From contig NW_005200981.1 in the NCBI RefSeq assembly GCF_000372725.1, positions 143,783 through 207,782 of the forward strand: a stretch of 64,000 nucleotides of DNA. Direction: 5' to 3'. The notes under the pieces are model-generated. The model worked only from the letters and a program-made list of their open reading frames with translations. It was not told where the DNA came from and did no database searches. This document shows positions 12,177 to 21,836 of this stretch, one piece after another. This stretch comes from Emiliania huxleyi CCMP1516 (Eukaryota > Haptophyta > Isochrysidales > Noelaerhabdaceae). Within the stretch, counting starts at the first letter, position 1. Each line of letters begins with the position of its first letter. The translations under genes and the position numbers were made by a program.

Positions 12177-12786
12177 TTTTTCAGTGTATGTAGCTCTTAC
12201 GAACATACCCGAGGGTGAACTGCTGACAGGGTTTGCGATTTGGGCTAGGATTTGGGCTCAACCAGGTTTGCCTCTCGCACCCCGTCTGTTTTCCTTTCCT
12301 TTTTTCCCGGGAAAACTGCGTGGAAATCGTCAAATTTTTGGCTCTGAGCCGAGAATGCCGAGTCTGAGGCTGGTTTGGGCCCAAAATCAGCCAAATTTTA
12401 GGCCAAATCGGCAAAATGCCGGGAATTTCGCGGAGAACCCGTGTTGCGTGTATACCTGGAAATTACCCCTGCGACCGCCTGGGTATTTTGTCGATTTCCT
12501 CAATTTTGCCTCAGATTTTGCCCCAGACCAGCTCTCAGACTCAGGGAAACTCGCGAGTTTCCAGAATGGAGCACCAAACACCCTCTGTTTTCCCTGGAAA
12601 TTTCCGGAAACGCAAAGTGCTGGGGACCCTCTGTTTTCCTTTTTGTTTTCCGGAAAACTGTTGAGCCCAATTTGCGATGAGGAGCGATCCGAACGTGGCA
12701 TTTTCAATGTATGTGGCTCTTACGTACATTCTCCCAGTCAGCTAAACGTACGTACGTACATTCCCGGAGGAGGACTGCTGACAGGG
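12177..12786. mobile_element. Insertion present only in arm 1, flanked by direct repeats
   Basis: The other duplication arm lacks this block, which gives a clean empty-site comparison. The left end (12181-12240) and right end (12703-12786) both carry TGTATGTRGCTCTTACG followed by a GGACTGCTGACAGGG-type end, in direct orientation. The interior is less GC-rich than the surroundings and repeats CTCTGTTTTCC and GGAAA motifs. No transposase or reverse transcriptase is visible, so it is a non-autonomous element. A solo copy of the end sequence lies at 58528-58610. Confidence 0.65.
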
Positions 12787-12977
12787 ATTTTTTTGGGGGG
12801 GGCGGGATCTATCTATCTAGCTACTTCCTTCCTTCCTATACTAGCCTTGAGTTTGAGCTGGGTCCTCAGGCGAAAATACGCGTATTACGACACTTTTTAA
12901 TTCAGGCTAGTACTTGTCATCGCAACTCCCAATCTGAAAATTGAAAACCGCGGTTCGGGCTGAGCAACGCTGATACG

Positions 12978-14045
12978 ATGCATTGCACGGAAGAGAAAAG
13001 GCTCAAGCGAGTGCCAGCCGAGAGCATCGCCGCATTGAATGCGCGTGCCACGCTTCAGTGCGATTCCTCGCCACTGCCGAGTGAACTTAGACCGGAAGAG
13101 ATCCGTCAGGGCAATATCGGCGACTGCTGGCTACTGAGCGCCATTGCAGCGCTTGGAGCGCACGACCCCCGTGCCATCCGGCACCTGTTCCGCGACGAGG
13201 GTTCCTGCTGCACCGTTCGCCTCTTCGATTTGCACGACTGGAGCCCCCGGGACGTCAGCAACGTTGGGGCGTCAGCACCGTCGGACAGCCTCACACCCAT
13301 CGTCTGCGCTGCACCCCGGTGGGTCGCGCTGCTCGAGCAGGCGGTCGCGATCCACTGCGGTGGGTACGCAATGCTCAATGGCGGTCAACCGCCTCGAGCT
13401 TGGGCCATACTGACGGGCTACAAGCCCCAGTACACGATTAAGCTTGACCCTGCGACCAAACGCTATCAGATCGGTGGTTGGCTCAATCCAAATCAGAGCG
13501 GGAGCTGGGAGGCGCCTGGAAACTCGGCGCACTCGACCGGCTTTCGTGGGCTGTGGCCAATGGAATGGCCCGAGGTTGGCGGTGGAGGTCAGAGGGGCAC
13601 TACGATTGACCGCTCGGAGCTGCTCCGCAGGAAGCCGTCGCCCGCACCACAGGAGCAGTCACACCACCACTCCCACTCCGGCGCCCACCCACTCCCCACC
13701 CCGACATCCCCACCCCACCCCACAAGCCACAACCCCGCCCCACGCAGAATGTGTTTGTGGAATGGCACCAACTTTGCCATGTGCGCAGCGAGCGACGAGG
13801 GTCCGCATGCCTTCACGGTGCTGCGCGTTTGCGGCGCAGAGGACGGTGGCTGGGTTCAACTTTTTGACCCGCTGGGTACGACGCTGAACGGGCTGGATGG
13901 GAAGGGTTACGGCAAGTTCTGGCTCGCAAGCAACACCTTCTTCGCTAAGTACAGATCAATCTACCTCTGTGCAGGGGTTTATGGCCGAGACTTCGGCATC
14001 TCGAGAGAGCCAACGCCCGCCGCCCCTGATGATAGGTCGTTGTAG
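12978..14045 (+). CDS. Calpain-like cysteine protease (peptidase C2 family), copy 1
   Basis: The start ATG gives a 355-residue reading frame. EIRQGNIGDCWLLSAIAALG (catalytic Cys about residue 50) is the calpain active-site Cys motif, and GPHAFTVLRV matches the His motif (normally GHAYSVL). Where calpains have the Asn box (NPWG), this protein has FDPLG, so Asn is replaced by Asp. A His/Pro-rich stretch at 13634-13747 has GC...AG ends, is 114 nt long and free of stops; it is probably an in-frame intron. No regulatory calpain domains are present. The gene lies inside the inverted duplication and is the intact copy. Confidence 0.7.
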   Translation: MHCTEEKRLKRVPAESIAALNARATLQCDSSPLPSELRPEEIRQGNIGDCWLLSAIAALGAHDPRAIRHLFRDEGSCCTVRLFDLHDWSPRDVSNVGASAPSDSLTPIVCAAPRWVALLEQAVAIHCGGYAMLNGGQPPRAWAILTGYKPQYTIKLDPATKRYQIGGWLNPNQSGSWEAPGNSAHSTGFRGLWPMEWPEVGGGGQRGTTIDRSELLRRKPSPAPQEQSHHHSHSGAHPLPTPTSPPHPTSHNPAPRRMCLWNGTNFAMCAASDEGPHAFTVLRVCGAEDGGWVQLFDPLGTTLNGLDGKGYGKFWLASNTFFAKYRSIYLCAGVYGRDFGISREPTPAAPDDRSL

Positions 14046-14686
14046 CACACCCGGCTCCGGTGGCGACGGAAAACAGATCCTCTATGCCCCCCCCCCCCCC
14101 CCCCCCGCGCCATCAAGCGAGAGATTTTTGAAAACTCTCTCTCTCTGTGGCTGTGTGGTGGGTTCGGACTGTGCTGAAGAAAATGAAGTTAGGAAATCGG
14201 TGGTAGTATGCTAGTATCCACATTTTTCCTCGTTTCGCCCCAAGTGAAAAACCCCTGCCGGGAGCGTCATTAAATAAATAAAACGGGCACGCGAGGAGTG
14301 GGTGGGAGAAGGACAGGAGGGTGGTCCCCACCTGCACGAGCAGGATCTTGGAAGGACGATCAGGGACACAGGGGAACGGGAGCAGCCGGATTTCGTTCTT
14401 TTTTCGGAAGCCTGCTTGAGTTCTTCTTCGGGAGAGAGATTTTTAGCAATACAATACCAAACAACTCTAACACTCACTTGTTCTTCGGGTGTACCTGTGT
14501 TAGTGCCAGTGCGCGCCAGTCCCGTGCCTACTCGAGTAGTGTGATCGCCCAAGGTCTTCTGGTTTCTCTGGTGCGCCGAGAGGGGCCTCGGTCTTGCTCC
14601 GGTCCCGGGAGCACAAGGGAAGGGACGCAGTCAGAAGTCAGCGCTCGGTCTTGCTCACGCTGCTCCTCCCTGGGTCTCTTCCGGCA
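14046..14686 (+). other. Intergenic spacer with repeats and poly-C run
   Basis: It contains a poly-C run at about 14086-14106, the end of the inverted-duplication arm, and an interspersed element at 14331-14598. No coding sequence was recognised before the ATG at 14687. Confidence 0.6.
14331..14598 (+). repeat. Interspersed element, inverted partner at 34009-34362
   Basis: It begins CCCCACCTGCACGAGCAGG, includes AATACCAAACAACTCTAACA, then CCTGTGTTAGTGCCAGTGCG, and ends GCGCCGAGAGGGGCCTCGG. All of these reappear in the same order in the reverse complement of 34009-34362, which carries about 90 bp extra. Partial copies occur at 27556, 46058 and 46150. Confidence 0.8.
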
Positions 14687-17600
14687 ATGCTTAAGATTGT
14701 CCTCCTCCCGGTCGGCGCCTTCGCCGCCGGAGCCGATTGGGCACGCATCGGTCCTTGGAACATCTTTGATGACCAAAACGGCAAGGGCGAGGCGGGCACG
14801 CTCGCGTGCGCGGCATCGCCGGCTAAAAACCCAGACCTCATCTACGCGGGCGGACAGAACAACGGTGTGTCGAGCGGCATCATCAAGAGCGTCGACGGAG
14901 GCAAGCACTGGACGCGCAACAGCAAAGGGCTGTGGGACACGCGCATCCTCGGCGTCTGGCTCCACCCCGATGCCCCCACGGGAAATCACGTGTTTGCCGG
15001 CACGCACAGCGGCGTCTACGAGTCCACCGACGGGGCGGCCTCCTGGACGCTGTGCAAGGAGACCGCGGCGTGGGGCTTCGTCACGAGCTTTCGCGCGGGC
15101 CTCATCGGCGGCGAGCCGTACCTGCTCGCAAACTCGGAGCACGGCATCCTCACGCGCCGGCACTCTCTAGTGAGAAACTTGTTGCGCCACTAGCGAGACG
15201 TGTGGCGGGGGCACGCACGCGCACTGGGGCGACAGACTGGCGCACTCCACGCTGGGGGCAAACGGGAGTGAACCAGGAGCCCCACCAATCGGTGCCAGAG
15301 GCATGCAGAGCTGCTGGGCTCACATCCACACCGCTCGACACCGCTCGACACCACCTCGACACCTCTTGATCCTCTTGCAATAGGCGCGCGGCCAAGGCCT
15401 TTTCCGCGTGGCAGCGCATCGAGAGCCCGGGCGGGATCGCAAACAACGGCCACCTGAGCGTGGTGACGACCGGCGGGCGCACCGAAGTGCTCACCTGCAT
15501 CGGAGGCTGGGGAGGCGGGAAGCTCTACTACGCCTCCCTCGACGCTCCGACGCGCGCGACGTGGAGCGGGCCGCTCAAGCTCCCCGACCGTAACTACACC
15601 GGGTGGGCGACCTACCCCGGCCAGAGCCTCATCTTCGGGCGGTGCAGCAGCCCCACTGCCTGCGGCGAGGGCGTGCAGCTCTAGATGGGGCGAGTACTGA
15701 TCCACGCATTCCGACCTTCAGAGTGGACACATGTTCGGCTGTGTTCAGCTGTGTTCAGCTGTGTTCAGCGGTGCGCGAACTGCCCGTGTATCCACGCGAT
15801 GCTCTGAGCTCACCCCTCAGGCGTGCGACCGATCGGCGTCTTCGACACGCTCGGCGGGTGTCAGGCGGCTGTGAACAAGACGTCGCCCCCGCCACGCGGC
15901 TACACGTACCAGTCAAAGGACCCGACACTCGGCGGCTACGCCGGCCACTGCTACGCCCTCTCCGCCTTCGGACCCTTCGACCTCCACCCGCAGAAGGGCG
16001 TCGCGTCTGGGCGCGCCCCGGGACTCGTCGCAGGCGAGGAGATCGACTGCTCGAACGCGGCCGTCGACCCGCGCGACCGCGACCACTTCCTCTTTTCGCG
16101 CGGCGGCGAGTTCCGCACCTACGAGTCGAGGGACGGGGGACGGACGGTGAGAGGACCCGAGAGGACCCGAGATGGCCCGAGTGCGAGTTCATCTCGAAAG
16201 GGCCCGAGAGGGGCCGAGAGGGGCCGAGAGGGGCCGAGAGGGGCCGAGAGGGCCCGAGAGGGGCCGAGAGGGGCCGAGAGGGGCCGAGAGGGGCCGAGAG
16301 GGGCCGAGAGGGGCCGAGAGGGGCCGAGAGGGGCCGGGATAGACACATCAGGGGCCGGGATAAGCCGAGAGGGGCAGAGATTGCCCGAGATTAGGTGAGC
16401 CGGGTCGCAAGCCACGACGTGGGCGCCTTCTTTGTCCTCATCGACTCGCAGGCGCGCACAGGCCGCCCTCTCGGCCGCCTTCACCTCGCAGACCCCCGCC
16501 GCCACACCCGCACTCGAGCGACTCCACTCCCTCCTCCGCCGCCACTCAGGGCTGGTACTACACAGCAACCCAAGACGGCGCCTTTGTCTCGCGGGATGGC
16601 GGTGTCGGGTGGGAGGCGCTGCACGTCGTGATGCACTCGCGCGACGGTGGGCAACGCGGGGGGGCGAGAGAAGAGGAGAGGAGAGAAGAGGAGAGGAGAG
16701 GGGAGGAGAGGAGAGGAGAGGAGAGGAGAGGAGAGGAGAGGAGAGGAGAGGAGAGGAGAGGAGAGATGCACTCACGCGACGGTGGGCACCCTTGGACCAC
16801 GCCGCCATCGCGCCTCGCGCTCTGGTCCGCAGGCCGGCGGATCGACCGCGTGCCGCACGACTACCAGCGCGTGCCCGACTTTCGCGGCGACGGGCGCGTT
16901 GTCTCCTCCCAACCCCCCCCCCCCCCCCGCCGCCCGCCCCGCCACCGCTGAGCCTCCGGCCTCGGAGCGCGCCGCGGGGACGGATGTGTGAGCCGGAAGT
17001 CGGCCTGCTGTAGGATCGCCTTCCCCTCGGACCAGGGACTCCACATCCTCAACCGCTCCTCCGACAACCTCACCTCGGCGGTCGGCGACATGCGCAACAC
17101 CATGGCCCTCTCCGCCATCCTCTCGCCAAACGAGCAGGGCTCGCGGAGCCTCGTGGTCAACCTCTGGGACTGGAACGTCGGCGCCTCGTGGGACGACGGC
17201 GCCACGTGGGCTGGCTGGACAAAGGGCGAGGCGTCGCCGGGCTCTTGCGGGGAGGGCGGCGGCGGCCAGGGCATGGGCCGCTCTCGCAAGGCGATCATGT
17301 TCCACAGGAACCACTTTTACAACTCGTCCGATGGGGGGCGCAACTGGGCGCGCGGCAACTTGCCCGCCCCCATGGGCGCCTTTGTGTATGTGCGGCAGCC
17401 CGGCTCGCGGACCGAGCCTGCGGGCGCGTGCTTTGCCCTGTTCAGCGCTCCCGCCGGCCAGGTCTTGCGCGGCCGCAGTCGCTCCTCGGCGGGCGGCGCC
17501 GGCGGCGGCGGCGGCGGCGCGTCTTCTCCCGACCGCGACTACTCTCCAGAGTTGGACGACGAGCAGGAAGAGGCGGGCGAGGACGAGGAGGCGGCGGGCG

Positions 17601-18309
17601 GGCCGCAGCTGTACAGCCCAGGACTGCTTCCGCCGCCCCGCGCTGGCTCGGTGGTGCACCTGATGACGAGCAGCGATTTTGGCACACGCCTCCCCCCCCG
17701 CAAAGAGTCGGGCACGGTAAGGGTCGCCTCTCCAGACGCTTCCGCGGCGCGCCCATAGGCGGCTCGTGGAGTTGGGCGCCGCTGCAGCCGTCGCTGCAGC
17801 CGACCGGCCTCGAGGTGGACCCGACGGGCAACGGGCTATACGCCTTCAACGCGGACTGCCTCTCCGTCAGCAGCGACCAAGGCCGAAGCTGGTCGCCGTG
17901 CAGCCAAGCGGCGGGGCTGACGGGTCGCCTCCACCAGCTGCTCGTCGTCAACACCAGAGTCATGTTTTTGACTCGTGTCGGCGCGGTCCCTCTCCGCACT
18001 ACCGACGGTGGCCAGTCGTGGCACGAGCTCGGCGGTTGCGCGCATCTCTTCAAGCACGGCGCGACGCTCGACGGCAGCCTGTCGTGGTCTGGCCGCACGC
18101 TCGTTTTGCACGGAGCCGACCTCGGCGCAATCGGCCGGGGCGAGTACGGCACGGCGGTGTGGCGGTCGACCAACGACGGCGACGACTGGACCGACGAGAC
18201 GGGCGATTTGGTGACCATATCCCCGGGCCCGGGGGTGTGGTACGAAGACGACTTCTACCTCGTCACGCGTGGAGAGGGCGTCACCGTCAAGCGGCAGTTT
18301 GAGCGCTGA
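14687..18309 (+). CDS. Secreted Asp-box (BNR/sortilin-like) beta-propeller protein
   Basis: Seven proposed exons: 14687-15159, 15384-15670, 15821-16146, 16395-16451, 16550-16893, 17014-17711, 17759-18309. The N-terminus MLKIVLLPVGAFAAG is a plausible signal peptide. About nine Asp-box motifs (S-x-D-x-G-x-x-W) follow: SVDGGKHW, STDGAASW, SRDGGRT, SRDGGVGW, WDDGATW, SSDGGRNW, SSDQGRSW, TTDGGQSW, STNDGDDW. Such motifs mark sialidase, xyloglucanase and sortilin-type propellers. No complete sialidase arginine triad was assigned, so an enzyme activity is not claimed. An acidic, glycine-rich insert lies at about 17490-17620. All introns except that at 16147 start with GC. Two introns or exon edges carry minisatellites. 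Confidence 0.8.
16196..16395 (+). repeat. Minisatellite of GAGGGGCCGA units in an intron
   Basis: About 14 near-perfect 10-bp units followed by degenerate ones fill the intron 16147-16394 of the propeller gene. The last units read GCCCGAGATTAG and supply the 3' splice site. Confidence 0.85.
16668..16766 (+). repeat. GAGAG minisatellite flanked by a 23-bp direct repeat
   Basis: Purine-rich GGAGA units run between two copies of a 23-bp sequence containing CGCGACGGTGGGCA (about 16631-16653 and 16765-16787). The whole insert keeps the reading frame of the surrounding exon, so it could be translated as RRGEE repeats or removed as an intron with repeat-defined borders. Confidence 0.75.
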
Positions 18310-18708
18310 AGCCGCGCGCTTGCGCTTGGCTGGCGAACGCTGGCGTGCGTATACACTGCAAGCAAAGCAGAAAAAAGGTGTGACTGTGTGGTTCGTTGTC
18401 CGTGGCCTTGTGTGCGTACGGAAACCAATGAATCGGCGTTCGTCATTTTAAGGAAGTCAGAAAAATATCCGAGGAGTGGGGTTTGCGCATAGGTTGAAGG
18501 TGAAGTGTCCCCCTTTTTGCGCTCCTCCGGGGGACTGCGAAACCGCGGAGATGTGACCGCTTCCCGCCGCCGCGCCGGACCCTTCTCGGACGCGCGTGGG
18601 TAGCTAGCGGCCCGCGGGGACCGGAGGGGCAATGCTGGGATGCACGGTGAGGCCAGATCGGAGGGAGAGCTCGGCCCCGCCGCGTTTGGGGGTGGGGCGA
18701 TGCCCCTT
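18310..18708. other. Convergent intergenic spacer
   Basis: This separates the propeller gene from the purine enzyme gene on the opposite strand. No protein-like frame, RNA gene or repeat was recognised. Confidence 0.6.
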
Positions 18709-21700
18709 CTAGGCCCAGCCCCATGCCTCGGTGCCCGTGACGGACACTTGCGGGCCGGCGCCCTCAGTGTGCGCCTCAAGCTTGCCAATCACGGCCGCCG
18801 TCTCGCCCTCGGCGCGGAGGATGTCGACCAGCGCCGTCGCGTCGGCCGGCGAGACGACGAGCACCATGCCGACGCCGCAGTTGAAGGTGCGCAGAAGCTC
18901 CTCGACGGGGGCGCGCGAGACGCCCGCCATCCAGCCAAACACGGCGGGCGGGGTCCACGCCGTCGCGTCGACCGAGGCGCGGACACCCGCGGGGAGGACG
19001 CGCGGCAGGTTCTCGGGCAGGCCACCGCCGGTGATGTGCGCGAGCGCCTTGACCTTGCGCGTCCTCGTGGCGGCGAGGCAACTCTTGACGTAGAGCTTGG
19101 TCGGCGTAAGGAGCGCGTCGGCGAGCGTCGCTCCCGCAGCGAAGGGCGCCGGCGCGTCCCACGAGAGGCCGGACCGCTCGACGACGCGCCGCACGAGCGA
19201 GAAGCCGTTCGAGTGCACGCCCGACGAGCCGAGGCCGATGAGCACCTGCGGGGCGACCGTGGCTCAGGCGGCCGCGGGAGGGGGAGAGCACGAGCCACCA
19301 GCGCGCGCACGTCTCCGGGAGCGATCTCTTCGAGGCGGGGCAAGATGTCAGCGCGCTCCACGGCGCCGACGGCGAACCCGGCCAGGTCGTAGTGACCGGG
19401 CGCGTACATGCCCGGCATCTCGGCCGTTTCGCCGCCGACGAGCGCACAGCCGCACGCTGCACAGCCGCGCGCGATGCCGCCCACGACCTCGCCGGCGCAC
19501 TTGACGTCGAGGGCGCCCGAGGCGAAGTAGTCGAGGAAGAAGAGAGGCTCCGCGCCCTGCACGATCAGGTCGTTGACCACCATCGCCACCAGGTCGATGC
19601 CGATGGACCCGTGCTTGCCGGTGGCCTGAGCGATGATCAGCTTAGTCCCGACTCCGTCGGTGCCCGAAACGAGGACCGGGTCCTTGTACCCCGCCGCGCG
19701 CGTGTCGAAGAGCCCACCGAACCCGCCGATCGACCCCATCACGCCGGCGCGGTTGGTCGCCTTTGCGAGCGGCTTGATGTCGTCCACGAGCGCGTTGCCC
19801 GCGTCGATCGACACTCCCGCCGAGGCGTAGGTGAGGGCGGCGGCGGCGGTGCCGTCCGAGGAGGAGGTGGACGCGGCGACGGCGGCGTCGCGGCCGGCGC
19901 GGACGTCGGCGACGAGCTTGGAGACGGCGTCGCAGAGCGCGGGTCCCTCGAGCGCCTGCACGCGCGCCTTGAGCGAGAGGGGCGTGTCGTCCGGCTGGAC
20001 GGCGCACTTGCGCTGCACGACCGGGGCGCCGGCGTCAACCTCCGCCTCGACGTAGTGGACGGTGCAGCCCGTCTCCTTGGCGCCCGCGGCGAGGACCGCC
20101 TCGTGCACCTGCAAGTCCATGCCGCCGGCAAAGGCAGGCAGGAGCGACGGGTGGATGTTGACGCACCGCTTGGCCCACCGCTCGCAAAACTGCGCCGAGA
20201 GGATGCGCATGTATCCGACCAGCAGCACCGCCTGCACGCCGGCAGCCTCGAGTGCGGAGGTCACCGCCGCGTCGTACGCCTCGCGGGACCGGCCCTGCAC
20301 GGGCACGTGCAGCGCGCGGATCCCGTGCTGCCGCGCCCGCTCGAGGATCGGCGCGTCCTCCTTGTTCGAGACGACGAGCGCGATGCGCGCGCCCTGCAGC
20401 GCTCCCGAGGCGAGGGCGCGCAGCACGGGCTGGAGGGAGGAGCCGCGGGTGGAGCCGAGGACGGCGATGGAGATCGGCTGCTCGCGCGCGCCGCGCGCCT
20501 GGATGGAGAGCATCTGCGCGACGCGCGAGTTGACCAGTGCCGCCGTCCCCACGTCCCGCCGGTGGAAGAGCTTGCCCTTGATCGCCGTCACCTCGGCCTC
20601 GGCGAGCGCCTCCGCCTCCTCCAGCGTCTCGGCGACGCCGACGACGCCGACGGTGCGCGAGCCGGTGGCGATGAGCGAGCCGCTCTTCGGGTCCGCGTCG
20701 ACGGCGCCCAGGTAGGCGAGGTGCGGCCGCTGCAGCCCCGACAGGTCGACGACGAAGCCCTTTTCGGACCGGTTGGGGTAGCCCTCGGGCACGGCGTACT
20801 TGCAGCACGATGCGAGCCTGCGGAACGGCAGCGACACCTGCGCGAGCCCCTTGCCCGCGGCGGCCGCCTCGCACGCGCCGAGGAAGTCGGCCGCCGGGTC
20901 GAGCAGCGAGAGCACGTTGAGGCACTCCGGGTCGCCGAAGCGCGCGTTGTACTCGATGAGGTACGTGCCGCGCGCGGTAAGCATGTACCCGCCGTAGAGG
21001 ACGCCGCGGTAGGGCTCGCCCGTCTCGGCCTTGAGGGCGACGATCGTCTCGGCCTGCATCTTCTTGGCCGCCTCGAGCGCCGCATCGGAGAGGAAGGGGA
21101 GCAGGTGGTCGGCGCAAGAGTAGGAGCCCATGCCGCCCGTGTTGGGCCCCTTGTCGCCCTCGTATGCGCGCTTGTGGTCCTGCAGCGGCGGCATGTGCAC
21201 GAGGTGGGCGCCGTCCGAGAGCGAGAGCAGCGAGAACTCCTGCCCGACCAGCTTCTCGCAGATCACAAAGTGCGGCAGGCACTCGCGGCAGTACTCGACC
21301 GCCTCGTCGATGGACGCGAGGTGCGCGCCGGCCACCTTGACGCCCTTGCCACCGCAGAGGCCGTCGGCCTTGATCACGTAGTTGCCCTCGCCCAGCTCCT
21401 CGAGGTACTCGCGCGCGCCCTCCATCGCGGTGAACTCGCGAAAGTCGGGCAGCCCCGCCATGCCGTGCTTGTGCAGCAGCTTGAGCGCAAAGGCCTTGGA
21501 GCCCTCGATCGCCGAGAGCGCCTTGGAGGGGCCGACCACCGCGACGCCGACGGCGCGCAGCGCGTCGGCGACGCCGGCGTCGAGCGGCGCCTCGGGACCG
21601 ATCACGGCGAGCGTCGCGCCGTGCTTCGCCGCGAAGTCGGCCACTCGGGCGCAGTCGTCCATCTTGCCCACCTCGTACGCCGCGCAGAGCGCCTGGATGC

Positions 21701-21836
21701 CGGGGTTGCGGGCGGAGCCGAAGCAGAGGAGCTTGGGCGTGCGACCCGCGCAGTGGCGGGTGAGCGCAGCCGCGATGGAGTGCTCCCTTGCCCCAGAGCC
21801 GACGACAAGCACAACGGGAAGAGGAGCGGGAGTCAT
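18709..21836 (-). CDS. Trifunctional purine biosynthesis enzyme GARS-GART-AIRS
   Basis: Two exons, 21836-19311 and 19245-18709, joined by a 65-nt GT-AG intron ([19 protein letters not shown]). The start is [15 protein letters not shown]. Domain 1 is phosphoribosylamine-glycine ligase ([13 protein letters not shown]-grasp [21 protein letters not shown]). Domain 2 is glycinamide ribonucleotide formyltransferase ([21 protein letters not shown] with the catalytic Asn and His; VDAGAP with the Asp). Domain 3 is aminoimidazole ribonucleotide synthetase ([32 protein letters not shown]). It catalyses steps 2, 3 and 5 of de novo purine synthesis, presumably in the cytosol. The animal enzyme is GARS-AIRS-GART, so the order here differs. 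Confidence 0.95.

Larger units (their letters stand above)
11893..14322 (+). repeat. Inverted duplication, arm 1 (partner 38259-40062)
   Basis: The reverse complement of 38259-40062 aligns along this whole segment except for an extra block of about 610 bp at 12177-12786. The calpain-like ORF region differs by only a few substitutions and two small indels; the flanks are somewhat more diverged. The match ends at GACAGGAGGGT on this arm and at the corresponding ACCCTCCTGTC of the partner. About 24 kb separates the arms. Confidence 0.9.

Noticed and set aside
12067-12900. 277-codon plus-strand frame over the 12.2-12.8 kb insertion
   Set aside because: It runs across the insertion boundary, is not preserved in the empty-site arm and shows no family features.
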